Made by a program: the position numbers and the translations under genes. DNA of 50,701 bases, from positions 1 through 50,701 of the forward strand of contig JAAVDA010000004.1 of NCBI GenBank assembly GCA_014802045.1, read 5' to 3'. Positions 33,548-43,705 of this stretch are shown one piece after another (within the stretch, counting starts at the first letter, position 1; the number at the start of each line of letters is the position of its first letter). Source of the DNA: Bacteroides sp. GTDB taxonomy: Bacteria > Bacteroidota > Bacteroidia > Bacteroidales > Muribaculaceae. Below the pieces are notes generated by a model. It made no database searches. It was given only the letters and a program-made list of their open reading frames with translations, and had not been told where the DNA came from.

Positions 33548-34993
33548 ATGTCTGCTCATAAAGATTTCAAAGCCGACTTCATGGAGCGTATTCGCGCCGT
33601 GAAGCCCACAAGATGGGTGCGCTTCGGCCTTGTGGCCCTTATATTCACCCTGTGGGTGGCATGGTTAGGCAACTGGTGGGTGGAACTGTTTGTGATTCTG
33701 CTCTTCGATATCTATATCACCGGCTATATTCCTTTCACCTGGTGGAAAAACAGTAAGAGCAAAACAGTGAGAGCCGTGATGAGCTGGGTCGACGCGATTG
33801 TATATGCGCTGATACTGGTGTATTTCGTATTTGCTTTCGTGGGGCAGAACTACCAGATACCCTCATCATCGCTCGAGAAATCGCTACTTGTGGGCGACTA
33901 TCTGTGGGTCAACAAAATGGCCTATGGTCCGCGTGTGCCTATGACTCCGATTCATTTCCCGTTGGTGCAGAACACCCTCCCTGTCATCAACACCAAGAGC
34001 TATCTTGAGACACCGCAATTCTCCTACCATCGTCTCAAGGGACTGGGCAATGTGGAGTCTGGCGACATAGTGGTGTTCAACTTTCCTGCCGGCGACACCG
34101 TGGCGCTCAAGGTGCAGAATCCCGACTATTACACTCTGGTGAGAATGCTCGGCCACGATGCGGTCAACAACCGTAAAGAGACTTTCGGCGATATTATCTA
34201 TCGTCCGGTTGACCGCAGGGAAAACTATGTGAAGCGTGCGGTGGGTCTGCCGGGAGAAACAATCAGCATTGTCGACGGAACAATTCACATCAATGGAACT
34301 CCGCAACCACAACCGGCCGACGCGCAGTTCAACTATTATTTCCAGACCAACCGCCGGCTATCAACCGCCGATTGGGAAGAATTCGGCATAGCGGCCGACG
34401 ATCGCCAGGAAATCAATGTGACTCCAGCCGACACTGCGGGCCTACGCCTGCTCGGGTTTACCATAAACCCCGATGGTACTGTTCCGCCCCTATATCTTTC
34501 GCCCCTCACAGAGAGCATGCTCACAGCTATGCAGCAGTCGCCAATAGTAGGTAAAATCATGAAGATGCCTGCACCGGAGGGAGAATATCTCTTCCCCGAA
34601 GGAATCGCCGACAGATGGACCCGTGCAAACTATGGCCCGCTATGGATTCCGAAGAAGGGAGAGACCATAAAGCTCGACTGGCACAACTGGGCAATCTACA
34701 ACAGGATAATCCGCAATTATGAGGGGCATCATAACGCATATATCAACGCTGAGGGCACCGTCTACATTGATGGCAAACCGGTCGATGAATATACATTTGC
34801 CATGGATTATTACTTCATGATGGGCGACAACCGCGACAACTCCCTCGATTCCCGCTACTGGGGCTTTGTGCCTGAGGACCATATCGTGGGCAAGCCTATG
34901 CGTGTGCTCATATCATTCGACAAAGACAAAGGTCTGCTCAACGGCGGCATCCGCTGGAACCGCATATTCAAAGACGCAAACCCCGGATTGTGA
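33548..34993 (+). CDS. lepB: Signal peptidase I
   Basis: LepB cleaves Sec signal peptides at the outer face of the inner membrane. The 481-residue protein has two N-terminal hydrophobic regions (about residues 25-65 and 80-105). The catalytic serine motif is IPSSSLEKSLLVGDY, the catalytic lysine is in ENYVKRAVGLPGE, and FMMGDNRDNSLDSRYWG is the conserved box E. An insert of about 150 residues between the lysine and box E regions makes it longer than E. coli LepB, as is common in Bacteroidota. It overlaps the next gene by four bases. Confidence 0.96.
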   Translation: MSAHKDFKADFMERIRAVKPTRWVRFGLVALIFTLWVAWLGNWWVELFVILLFDIYITGYIPFTWWKNSKSKTVRAVMSWVDAIVYALILVYFVFAFVGQNYQIPSSSLEKSLLVGDYLWVNKMAYGPRVPMTPIHFPLVQNTLPVINTKSYLETPQFSYHRLKGLGNVESGDIVVFNFPAGDTVALKVQNPDYYTLVRMLGHDAVNNRKETFGDIIYRPVDRRENYVKRAVGLPGETISIVDGTIHINGTPQPQPADAQFNYYFQTNRRLSTADWEEFGIAADDRQEINVTPADTAGLRLLGFTINPDGTVPPLYLSPLTESMLTAMQQSPIVGKIMKMPAPEGEYLFPEGIADRWTRANYGPLWIPKKGETIKLDWHNWAIYNRIIRNYEGHHNAYINAEGTVYIDGKPVDEYTFAMDYYFMMGDNRDNSLDSRYWGFVPEDHIVGKPMRVLISFDKDKGLLNGGIRWNRIFKDANPGL

Positions 34994-35655
34994 GGTCGCC
35001 GCTGATTATTCATCCCAACACCACCCTTCTGCTCCCACCGACACTTTTTGGTAAGGTGGGGCACTATGCTTTGCTCGCTTCATGCAGCGATGCCACGGTA
35101 GACTGCGCCATGAAATTTGACAAACGGCGCAAGGAAACCCACCGCTATGAGATAGCCGACACACGGGGACGGCTATCTCTCACCATCCCAGTGAGCAAGC
35201 CTGAAAGGAGCTCAGAAGCATTGTGGAGCGATATTAAGGTATCGACCCACGGAGAGTGGTGGAATCTCCACCTCACCGCGCTTGAATCGGCCTACGGCCG
35301 AACTCCCTGGTTTGAATTTTACGTGGATTCTTTCCGACACCTGTTCAGACGGCGGACCCCTGACGACTGCGAAAGCATAACCTCTCTTTGCGAAGAGGCC
35401 GACACTCTCGTGCGAAATCTTCTTGCGATAGACACACGCGTGGCCTACAGGCACGATACCTCCACTCCCCTACCCTGCAACGCAACAGATATGCGCCACT
35501 CACCTACCCCATCGGCCGGAGAGGTGAGCTACTGGCAGGTGAGAGGAGACCGCCTTGGCTTTTTGCCAGATCTGAGTGTGCTTGACCTGCTGTTCAACCA
35601 CGGGCCTGAGTCGCCTATCATACTGCGCGACATCATATCGCGCATCACTATTTAG
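34990..35655 (+). CDS. WbqC-like family protein
   Basis: The start is a GTG at 34990 that overlaps the lepB stop (GTGA), giving 221 residues. WbqC family features include an Asp/Lys-rich early block with KETHRYEIAD and LSLTIPVSKP, then WWNLHLTALESAYGRTPWFE and FYVDSFRHLF, and a C-terminal FLPDLSVLDLLFNHGPES. WbqC-type proteins are linked to polysaccharide synthesis genes and have unknown reactions. The last codons and stop are included in an 18 bp tandem duplication. Confidence 0.88.
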   Translation: MRSPLIIHPNTTLLLPPTLFGKVGHYALLASCSDATVDCAMKFDKRRKETHRYEIADTRGRLSLTIPVSKPERSSEALWSDIKVSTHGEWWNLHLTALESAYGRTPWFEFYVDSFRHLFRRRTPDDCESITSLCEEADTLVRNLLAIDTRVAYRHDTSTPLPCNATDMRHSPTPSAGEVSYWQVRGDRLGFLPDLSVLDLLFNHGPESPIILRDIISRITI

Positions 35656-35676
35656 AATCGCATCACTATTTAGAAT
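35641..35676. repeat. Perfect 18 bp tandem duplication over a stop codon
   Basis: CGCATCACTATTTAGAAT occurs at 35641-35658 and again at 35659-35676. The first copy includes the last codons and TAG of the WbqC-like gene, and the second reaches the stop codon of the convergent gene. Confidence 0.9.
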
Positions 35677-36203
35677 CAGAGAGATGCCAGCGCGCGGAGC
35701 TCTTCAAGAACCTCCAGACGCGACATCCGCCGGCGGCGTTTTAAGGCTCCGGCAAAATCATGAGCCACGCTCTGCACAGCCCTGTGATTGAACACACGGA
35801 AGAGATAAGTATATTCCTTGTCGAAAAGCGCTGTGAGCTCATCGTCGTCGAGACCGCATGATTCGCGTCCCTCCTCCATCACTGTCTCGCGAAGAAGATT
35901 CCTAACTTCGGGAGCCACACTCTCACCGTCGAGCACCATGCGCCTGCACATCACATTGGAAATCAGCATGGCGACAGTGAGACTGAAGTTAGACTTCACG
36001 GTGTGCCACACAGACTTGGCCGACAATCCCGGATTGCCGGTGAAATAGAAAGTGTCGTGCATATCCATGATTTCACCCGGCTCGGCATCAAGCACCACAG
36101 CCGAGAGCATATCCTCGCCATTAAACACAAGCAGTCCCACAGCCATACCTGTGGCACCATAACATTTATCGTCTTCGTTTCGGTAACTGAGCTTGTTTTT
36201 CAT
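35676..36203 (-). CDS. Conserved-looking protein of unknown function
   Basis: I cannot assign a family to this 175-residue protein. It has no signal peptide or clear membrane helix. The first part has beta-strand patterns (GLLVFNGEDMLSAVVLDAEP), the middle has a helical segment with FYFTGNPGLSAKSVWHTVKS, and the end is basic and helical (ALKRRRRMSRLEVLEEL). A -7 box five bases before the ATG supports it as a real, probably leaderless gene. It is convergent with the WbqC-like gene. Confidence 0.75.
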   Translation of the reverse strand: MKNKLSYRNEDDKCYGATGMAVGLLVFNGEDMLSAVVLDAEPGEIMDMHDTFYFTGNPGLSAKSVWHTVKSNFSLTVAMLISNVMCRRMVLDGESVAPEVRNLLRETVMEEGRESCGLDDDELTALFDKEYTYLFRVFNHRAVQSVAHDFAGALKRRRRMSRLEVLEELRALASL

Positions 36204-36207
36204 AATG

Positions 36208-36215
36208 CAAATTTA
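36208..36215 (-). promoter_or_regulatory. -7 promoter element for the 35676-36203 gene
   Basis: TAAATTTG on the minus strand fits TAnnTTTG and ends four bases before the ATG at 36203. Confidence 0.5.
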
Positions 36216-36245
36216 GTCCTTTCCAGACAAAAATAGAAACTTTAT

Positions 36246-37496
36246 TTATGCAGGTTTGGTTCGACAACCGCCGCTTAATCTTGATTTCTCCGCTTCCAGA
36301 CACACCCTGTGGCTTTCAATCGCATCAGAGATTCCCGACCTCATCCGGTGGTTTCTGCTGCCAACCGCACTGACAAAATCATCTATCAGAGCCATATCGG
36401 CTCCGGCATGAAAGGGCTGCGCCACGATATCCGTGAAATCTATCACTCTTTCAGGTCCACGGAAAGGAGCTACTATTATTTTTTTTCCATCACCCGTTAT
36501 CTCCCCACCTGTAAGCGTCACTGAAGTGTGGCGCGAATCGTCTGCTGTGAAAAAATCCATTGCAAGCGACACCACCACGCCACTCTCGGTCTCCATTATG
36601 AGCATTTGCCGGTCGGCCGCATCATTATCGCAATCATACACGCATCGGCCATATCTCCCCTCGCGAAGCTCACGTTCCACAGCTTCGGCCGGCGTGGGAT
36701 AGGTGAACCCTCCTATCCATTCTCCGCGACGTCTGTAGAGATCTACAGCTGAAAAACGGCATTCTCTTTCAATCGGGCAGTCCACACATCTGTCAGAAGC
36801 ATTCTGAGGCTTATTTTCCAAACGAAACCATCCTCTGCCTCCCACTGATTCCACTCTCTCTCCCTTCTCACCAAGCATCCAGAGAAGGATATCCACATCA
36901 TGGCAACATTTGGAGAGAATCACCGGACTCGTAGCCGAAGTCTCGCCCCAGGGGCCGCGCACAAATGTGTGGCACGCACGGTCTACACCCACTCTCACCC
37001 GATGAGTCACCGATACCGGCCTACCCAGTTCGCCCGACGATATCAAAGACCGCATGGCTGAAAAATAAGGATGATATCTGAGCACATGGCAGACACCGGC
37101 CACACGCCCCAACCTTATTGCTTCAGCCTCGACAATCCTGCACTCTTCGAGCGACGGCGATACCGGCTTCTCAAGTAGTATGTCCATTCCGCAGGCGAGA
37201 GCCTCCATGGCCGGAGCGAAATGCGCACCTTCCGGCGTACACACCACAGCCGCATCGGCTTCAATGCCCGAAGCAAAAAGAGCTTCTGCCGAGTCAAAGA
37301 CTCCTCCGCTACCGATTCCTGCCCGCGCGGCAAACTCCTCACGGCGGTGGGCATCAACATCGGCCACACCGACAGCTACAGCACGCTCGGGGTGGTTCTC
37401 AACCCACGAGAGGTATTTTCCGGCACGATTTCCCGCACCGACAAACACCAGCCGTACAGGCTTCTTCACACTCTTCTCGCTCCTTGATTTCTCCAT
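36246..37496 (-). CDS. Gfo/Idh/MocA family oxidoreductase
   Basis: From the ATG at 37496 (MEKSRSEKSVKK) the protein has 416 residues. The N-terminal Rossmann domain has LVFVGAGNRAGKYLSW. ILLEKPVSPSLEEC holds the conserved EKP lysine, and the second domain has HDVDILLWMLG. A four-cysteine-like insert (RCVDCPIERECRF) at about residue 255 is known from a subgroup of these enzymes and may bind metal. It oxidises or reduces a sugar or polyol using NAD(P). It follows polA by 8 bp; no sugar-pathway neighbours identify the substrate. Confidence 0.9.
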   Translation of the reverse strand: MEKSRSEKSVKKPVRLVFVGAGNRAGKYLSWVENHPERAVAVGVADVDAHRREEFAARAGIGSGGVFDSAEALFASGIEADAAVVCTPEGAHFAPAMEALACGMDILLEKPVSPSLEECRIVEAEAIRLGRVAGVCHVLRYHPYFSAMRSLISSGELGRPVSVTHRVRVGVDRACHTFVRGPWGETSATSPVILSKCCHDVDILLWMLGEKGERVESVGGRGWFRLENKPQNASDRCVDCPIERECRFSAVDLYRRRGEWIGGFTYPTPAEAVERELREGRYGRCVYDCDNDAADRQMLIMETESGVVVSLAMDFFTADDSRHTSVTLTGGEITGDGKKIIVAPFRGPERVIDFTDIVAQPFHAGADMALIDDFVSAVGSRNHRMRSGISDAIESHRVCLEAEKSRLSGGCRTKPA

Positions 37497-37504
37497 GACG
37501 ATTA

Positions 37505-40282
37505 TCAATGCGCCTCAAGCCAGTTTACTCCCACACCGGAAGCCACCTCCATATTCACCTTACCGCTATAGGCTCCTTCCATATGTTCAGTCACAAGTTT
37601 CTGGAGTTTCGGCAGTTCGGCCGGCTTCACATCAAACACGAGTTCATCATGCACCTGCATTATCATCCTCGACTCCATGCCCTCGCTCTCCATAGCTCTG
37701 AAGATTGTGACCATGGCTTTTTTTATTATATCGGCCGCCGAACCCTGAATAGGGGCATTGATGGCATTGCGCTCGGCATATCCGCGCACAACAGCGCTCC
37801 GGCTATTAATATCGGGAAGCATGCGCTTGCGCCCCATGATGGTCTGCACATAGCCCTTCTCGCGTGCGGTCTCAATATTGCGGTCCATATATTCACGAAT
37901 GTGGGGATAGGATGCGAAATAGCCGTCTATCAGCATCTTGGCCTCCGCACGCGGTATGCCGAGCCGTTCAGACAGTCCGAAAGCAGATATGCCGTAGATT
38001 ATGCCGAAATTAGCTGTCTTGGCATTGCGGCGCAGAGTGTCTGTGACCTCTTCGGGCTTAAGATGATATATTTTGGCTGCAGTGGCGCGATGAATATCCT
38101 CACCGCTTCTGAACGCCTCCACCATATCCTCATCGCCGCTCATATCGGCGATGAGCCGGAGCTCTATCTGGGAGTAGTCCGCACTCATTATTAGATTACC
38201 TTCGTCGGCTATGAAAGCGCGGCGGATTTCTCTGCCGTCATCAGAGCGTATGGGTATATTCTGAAGGTTTGGATTGGTGGAAGATATGCGCCCCGTGGCG
38301 GTGACAGTCTGATTGTAGGAGGTGTGAATCTTGCCTGTCGACGGATTTACAAGCGACGGAAGAGCGTTGACATATGTGGTGAGGAGTTTTCTGAGCGCAC
38401 GATAACGCAGGATGAGGTCTACAATCGGATGCTTGGGGCGCAGTTTTTCGAGAATTTCTTCGGTTGTGCTGTAGCCACCCTTCTTGGTCCGCTTTGCCGA
38501 AGCGTCGAGCTTCAGATGGTCAAACAGCACTTCACCCACCTGCATTGGCGAACTGATATTGAACTCCATTCCTGCCAGCGCATATATCTCACGCTCCATT
38601 TCGCCCAGACGTGCGGTGAAATCGCGTGACAGGCGTGCAAGCTCGACCGAGTCAATTCTCACACCGGTCCATTCCATAGCAGCAAGCACACTCACAAGAG
38701 GCAACTCTATTTCATCCATCAGTCTGGCAAGACCCTGAGCATCTATTTCGGCATGAAGCGTATCGTAGAGCCGCAAGGTAAGGTCTGCCGTCTCACAGAA
38801 ACGCTCGGTGGCCTCCTGAGGGGTAAACTCCTTCGGTTTGTGCGACACTCTCCCACCCTCAGGCTCCGCATCGAGCAGATTATATCCCAGATAGCGGGCA
38901 GCCACAAAGGCAAGCGTATGCTTTCGTTCCGGGTCAAGAAGATAGTGGGCTATGGAGGTGTCGTAATACCGGGCCGTAAGCCGGATATTCTCGCGTCGGA
39001 GCAAGAGCATGGATCGCTTCACATCATGACTCACAATCATTGTCTTGCCTGACAGCAGAGGCTCTATCACCGCAGCCATTCCGGCTCTCCGGGCAGGATC
39101 TGACGGCAACACTATATAGTCGGCTTTTGACGGAGACGATGAGATGGCCATTCCGTCTACCCGGGCCGTCATGGCCTGCTCGCCAAATCCGTTAACGGCT
39201 ATAGCCACTCTATCGCTCTTCAGTGCGTCAGCCACAACCTCGGCCGCTTCGGCCACAGAGGTAATCATCCTGTAGGAGTGGGCAGATGAGGATATGTCGG
39301 CCAAAGGAGCCGGTTCCTCAGCCACCGGCACATCGAAAAGCGACCCAACAAAGCCATCGGCCTCCGATTTCGCTGACTTTTCGGCCATCTCTTCGGCCGG
39401 CTCCTTGCCGCTGTCAAGACGCTTTATGAACATTCTGAACTCAAGCTCACGATATATCTCTTTCAGCCGCTCCACATCTTCAGCCTTACGTTCGAGCGAT
39501 GCCGGAGTGATATCTTCGAGGGGCACATCGGTCTTTATCGTAACCAGAAACTTCGAAAACATTATCTGCTCGGAGTTCTCTCTTATCTTTTTCTGAATAG
39601 CCCCCTTGAGGTCGTCGGTGTGGGCTATAAGATTTTCAACCGATCCCCACTGAGCAATCAGTTTGGCCGCAGTCTTTTCGCCCACTCCCGGACATCCCGG
39701 CACATTATCGCTCACATCTCCCTCCAGAGCCAGCAGGTCTATCACCTGATGAGGCCTCTCAATGCCGTAGCGCTCACACACCTGCTTCGGCCCCCTTATT
39801 TCGAAACCTTCGCCACGAAGCGAAGGCCTGTACATCATCACTCTGTCGGTGACAAGCTGACCATAGTCCTTGTCGGGAGTCATCATATAGGTGATGAACC
39901 CCTCGCTTTCAGCCATGCGCGAAAGAGTGCCTATCACATCGTCTGCCTCATAGCCGGCCACCTCGATTGACGGAATATTGTAGGCATCGAGAATCTTATG
40001 AATCCAGGGAAGCGACTCGGTAATATCCTCGGGCTGCTTGTCGCGCTGAGCTTTATATTCAGGATAAGCCTCATGCCTGAAAGTTTCTCCGCGAGGGTCG
40101 AAACACACCGCTATATGCGTGGGGTTCTCTTTTCGGAGAATCTCGTCGAGAGTGTTGCAAAAACCGAAAATAGCAGAAGTGTTAAATCCCTTCGATGTGA
40201 TTCGGGGAGAGCGTATGAGAGCATAGTATGCACGATAAATCAGCGCATAAGCGTCAAGCAGAAAAAGGCGTTTGTCTTCCAT
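37505..40282 (-). CDS. polA: DNA polymerase I
   Basis: From the ATG at 40282 (MEDKRLFLLDAYALIYRAYY) the protein has 925 residues. The N-terminal 5'-nuclease is complete (FDPRGETFRHEAYPEYKAQR, EADDVIGTLS, and GDVSDNVPGCPGVGEKTAAKL). The family A polymerase domain has SADYSQIELRLIADMSGDE, RRNAKTANFGIIYGISAFGL and MQVHDELVFDV. In the middle, the 3'-5' exonuclease region keeps its length, but the DEDD acidic residues appear lost (VAIAVNGFGEQAM instead of a DTE motif, SHDVKRSML instead of an NxxxD motif). Proofreading is therefore probably absent. It fills repair gaps and removes RNA primers. Confidence 0.96.
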   Translation of the reverse strand: MEDKRLFLLDAYALIYRAYYALIRSPRITSKGFNTSAIFGFCNTLDEILRKENPTHIAVCFDPRGETFRHEAYPEYKAQRDKQPEDITESLPWIHKILDAYNIPSIEVAGYEADDVIGTLSRMAESEGFITYMMTPDKDYGQLVTDRVMMYRPSLRGEGFEIRGPKQVCERYGIERPHQVIDLLALEGDVSDNVPGCPGVGEKTAAKLIAQWGSVENLIAHTDDLKGAIQKKIRENSEQIMFSKFLVTIKTDVPLEDITPASLERKAEDVERLKEIYRELEFRMFIKRLDSGKEPAEEMAEKSAKSEADGFVGSLFDVPVAEEPAPLADISSSAHSYRMITSVAEAAEVVADALKSDRVAIAVNGFGEQAMTARVDGMAISSSPSKADYIVLPSDPARRAGMAAVIEPLLSGKTMIVSHDVKRSMLLLRRENIRLTARYYDTSIAHYLLDPERKHTLAFVAARYLGYNLLDAEPEGGRVSHKPKEFTPQEATERFCETADLTLRLYDTLHAEIDAQGLARLMDEIELPLVSVLAAMEWTGVRIDSVELARLSRDFTARLGEMEREIYALAGMEFNISSPMQVGEVLFDHLKLDASAKRTKKGGYSTTEEILEKLRPKHPIVDLILRYRALRKLLTTYVNALPSLVNPSTGKIHTSYNQTVTATGRISSTNPNLQNIPIRSDDGREIRRAFIADEGNLIMSADYSQIELRLIADMSGDEDMVEAFRSGEDIHRATAAKIYHLKPEEVTDTLRRNAKTANFGIIYGISAFGLSERLGIPRAEAKMLIDGYFASYPHIREYMDRNIETAREKGYVQTIMGRKRMLPDINSRSAVVRGYAERNAINAPIQGSAADIIKKAMVTIFRAMESEGMESRMIMQVHDELVFDVKPAELPKLQKLVTEHMEGAYSGKVNMEVASGVGVNWLEAH

Positions 40283-40445
40283 TAGCGGCATTACATGAGT
40301 TTGCACGATAAAATTACAACAAATTCCTCAAACCACCCCCCTAAGCTTTAAAGATTTTACGCAAACCGCCGTATCCGATTCAATGTATCAGCAAACTTTC
40401 AGTGAAAAAATATTATCAGATGCGTGGGGTATGAAAAATATTTAT

Positions 40446-40453
40446 TACTTTTG
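40446..40453 (+). promoter_or_regulatory. -7 promoter element for gapA
   Basis: TACTTTTG matches TAnnTTTG and lies 79 bp before the chosen gapA ATG at 40533. It implies a 70-75 nt leader. No good -33 TTTG is visible. Confidence 0.5.
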
Positions 40454-40463
40454 TGTCGCTTGA

Positions 40464-41540
<1,077 letters not shown>

Positions 41541-41569
41541 TCAGCCCCTTTTTTCACATAAATTTATCT

Positions 41570-41606
41570 ATCCTGACTCCCCTGGCGGGGGGTCAGGATT
41601 TTTTTT
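41570..41606 (+). terminator. Rho-independent terminator after gapA
   Basis: A 13 bp stem (ATCCTGACTCCCC with GGGGGTCAGGAT, one T-G wobble) around a TGGC loop is followed by seven T residues. Confidence 0.9.
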
Positions 41607-41638
41607 ATCCGCTCCTGATATATCTGTCCAAAAATCAT

Positions 41639-41646
41639 TATATTTG
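41639..41646 (+). promoter_or_regulatory. -7 promoter element of the TPR-HTH regulator gene
   Basis: TATATTTG fits TAnnTTTG and ends five bases before the ATG at 41652, predicting a leaderless message. Confidence 0.5.
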
Positions 41647-41651
41647 CATCC

Positions 41652-43571
41652 ATGAAAAGGGTGTGGCCAATCGTGATGATGATTTCAGCATGGTTTGCAT
41701 CAGGGTGCAGATCCGGCTCCGACCACAATGCATCAATTTTCACCCAAGCAGACTCTCTTATCGAGCACAAACAGCCCGGAGCCGCCCTCAGTCTGCTCCA
41801 GACTGTGGGGTGCGAAAGCCTCTCCGGCTCCGACCGCGCCCTCCATGCACTCCTCACCGTAAAGGCCACCGACAAAGCCTTCACGCCCCACACCTCCGAC
41901 TCCGCCATCAGCATAGCCCTGAGCCATTTCCGCGCCAACGGGCCGACCCTGCGCCGCGCCGAAGCAGCCTACTATCACGGCCGCGTGCTCTCTGACCTCT
42001 ACAACTACGCCGCCGCCCTCGATGCCTACGATGATGCCCTCACCACCCTATCCCCCGACACCACCCGGCGCGCCCTCCGCCTCCGCTCCCACATCCTCTC
42101 CCAGAATGCCCAGCTGCTCGAAGACCTCCGCCTCTACTCCGAAGCAATCCCCTTCTACCGCGCCGCCGCCGAAGCCTCATTGGCTCTCGGAGATACCACC
42201 GACGCATTCCTTGATATTGATCAGATTGTTTTCGACCTCATACAACTCGACAGCATTGCCTCAGCCGAAACTCTCCTCGCCAATGCCCTGCGTCTTCATC
42301 CCGCTCTTACTCCCAACCATCATGCAAACCTTGAAATAACCCGGCGATATATACACCTTAAAAAAGGTGAGCACGACAAAGCCGCAGCCGGCATCGACAC
42401 TGTTTTAGCCTCAAGGGAACCCCGTTTCCGCAATTTCGGTCTAATGACTGCAATTGATGCTTACCAAGGCTTAGGCTTGCGTGATTCTGCCGATTTCTAT
42501 GCTAATATCCTCATAAATCAGGAATTTGAAAATAATAAGACCACGGCCTATGCCACTCTCCTGCGAAACAATCTCGATAGACTTGGCGACCATAAGACTC
42601 TGCTGCTCTTCAATGCTTTTGATAGCCTTACGGATTTGCAAGCCAATACGTTTAGGAAAGCTCCCCAGATAGTGGGCACAGAGTTTCTGAAATATCGCAT
42701 GGAGCAGAAGGAGACCGTGAGACTCCTCCGCCAGAAGCATACTCTGATTTTTGCAATTACAGGAGCTTTTCTCCTGATGCTTCTGCTCATCGCTCTCCTT
42801 TTTTCTTTAAGAGCCCGAAATATTCGCCGCCGTCTGGACTTTGAGCGTAAACAGAAGGAATTTGCAGATAAGGAGATGCTGCTCGAACAATCAAACTCCA
42901 GTCTCCATGAGAAAAACGGATTGCTCTCTACACACAATAAACTCCTCTCGAAAGAAATTGCACAGTTAGCCGAGAGCAATGCCTCGCTCTGTGAGAGAAA
43001 TGAGAATCTTATGCTTGAGTACACTTCGCTCACAGAAAGGCATACGCTCCTGACTGAACAATATATCCGACTGTCACAACTCAACCATCGGCTTTCAGAA
43101 ATCAATTCAGATCTTGAGGCACGCACACTCATAAAGCCGAATTTCGACGAATCACGTGAGAAACTGGTTGAGGACATACTCAGAAACTATTGTCTGCTTT
43201 CTGAAAAGTCACTCTCCGGTGTGCAGGTAGACATATCCATCTCCGGTTGTGAACTATGCAAGCGTATAAGCAATAGAACCACACTGCCACGTCATGACAA
43301 GACTTGGAATGAACTGGAAACCTTGCTGCAGAATAAGGCTCCGGGATTTATGGATACAATCTCCCGACTATACAGCGGCAGCAATATAGAGTACCTCCAT
43401 ATCATTATGCTCATTAGGGTCGGATTCAAGACCACCAAGATAGCAGAGCTATTGTCTAAAGCAAGCAATACAATATCCACCCACAAGACGGCTATCTGCA
43501 ATGAAATGTTTATGGGAAAAGTCACCGTAAAAGAGCTTAATTCAGTAATTATAAGTATTTCAACATTTTAA
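41652..43571 (+). CDS. Membrane-anchored TPR, coiled-coil and HTH regulator
   Basis: The 639-residue protein begins with a lipoprotein-like signal (Cys19, SAWFASGC). Residues about 25-350 are helical repeats of TPR type (ALHALLTVKATDKAF, RRAEAAYYHGRVLSDLYNYA). One transmembrane helix follows at about 363-387 (LIFAITGAFLLMLLLIALL), then a long coiled coil (about 390-495). The C-terminal 140 residues include a LuxR-like helix-turn-helix: VGFKTTKIAELLSKASNTIS followed by THKTAI. The layout suggests a periplasmic TPR sensor wired through the membrane to a cytoplasmic DNA-binding domain. It lies just upstream of the NVEALA cassettes and is the likely regulator of them. Its 5' third is much richer in C-ending codons than the rest. 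Confidence 0.82.
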   Translation: MKRVWPIVMMISAWFASGCRSGSDHNASIFTQADSLIEHKQPGAALSLLQTVGCESLSGSDRALHALLTVKATDKAFTPHTSDSAISIALSHFRANGPTLRRAEAAYYHGRVLSDLYNYAAALDAYDDALTTLSPDTTRRALRLRSHILSQNAQLLEDLRLYSEAIPFYRAAAEASLALGDTTDAFLDIDQIVFDLIQLDSIASAETLLANALRLHPALTPNHHANLEITRRYIHLKKGEHDKAAAGIDTVLASREPRFRNFGLMTAIDAYQGLGLRDSADFYANILINQEFENNKTTAYATLLRNNLDRLGDHKTLLLFNAFDSLTDLQANTFRKAPQIVGTEFLKYRMEQKETVRLLRQKHTLIFAITGAFLLMLLLIALLFSLRARNIRRRLDFERKQKEFADKEMLLEQSNSSLHEKNGLLSTHNKLLSKEIAQLAESNASLCERNENLMLEYTSLTERHTLLTEQYIRLSQLNHRLSEINSDLEARTLIKPNFDESREKLVEDILRNYCLLSEKSLSGVQVDISISGCELCKRISNRTTLPRHDKTWNELETLLQNKAPGFMDTISRLYSGSNIEYLHIIMLIRVGFKTTKIAELLSKASNTISTHKTAICNEMFMGKVTVKELNSVIISISTF

Positions 43572-43593
43572 GCTTTAATATCAGACTGTTTTT

Positions 43594-43644
43594 TTCGACT
43601 TTATCTACTGATCTCGAGATAACTTTCGACTTTTTTTCGACTTT
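43594..43644 (+). promoter_or_regulatory. Three TTCGACTTT direct repeats, candidate operator
   Basis: TTCGACTTT occurs at 43594-43602, 43625-43633 and 43636-43644. The start-to-start distances of 31 and 11 bp are near whole helical turns, so a protein could contact all three on one face of the DNA. They lie between the regulator gene and the -7 box of the first DUF3244 gene, which fits an autoregulator or activator site. Confidence 0.5.
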
Positions 43645-43674
43645 TTTTGTGCAAGAAATAGGAGGCGGTAACCT

Positions 43675-43682
43675 TAACTTTG
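43675..43682 (+). promoter_or_regulatory. -7 promoter element of the first DUF3244 gene
   Basis: TAACTTTG lies 23 bp before the ATG at 43706. The nearest TTTG (43646-43649) is 25 bp upstream, longer than the usual 19-20 bp, so this promoter may need an activator. This differs from the full-match promoters of the second and third copies. Confidence 0.5.
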
Positions 43683-43705
43683 CAGCAAATAAAAAAAATT
43701 CACTC

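Noticed and set aside
42548-43177. 209-residue Ser/Arg-rich minus-strand frame
   Set aside because: Shadow of the coiled-coil part of the regulator gene; composition is that of antisense frames.
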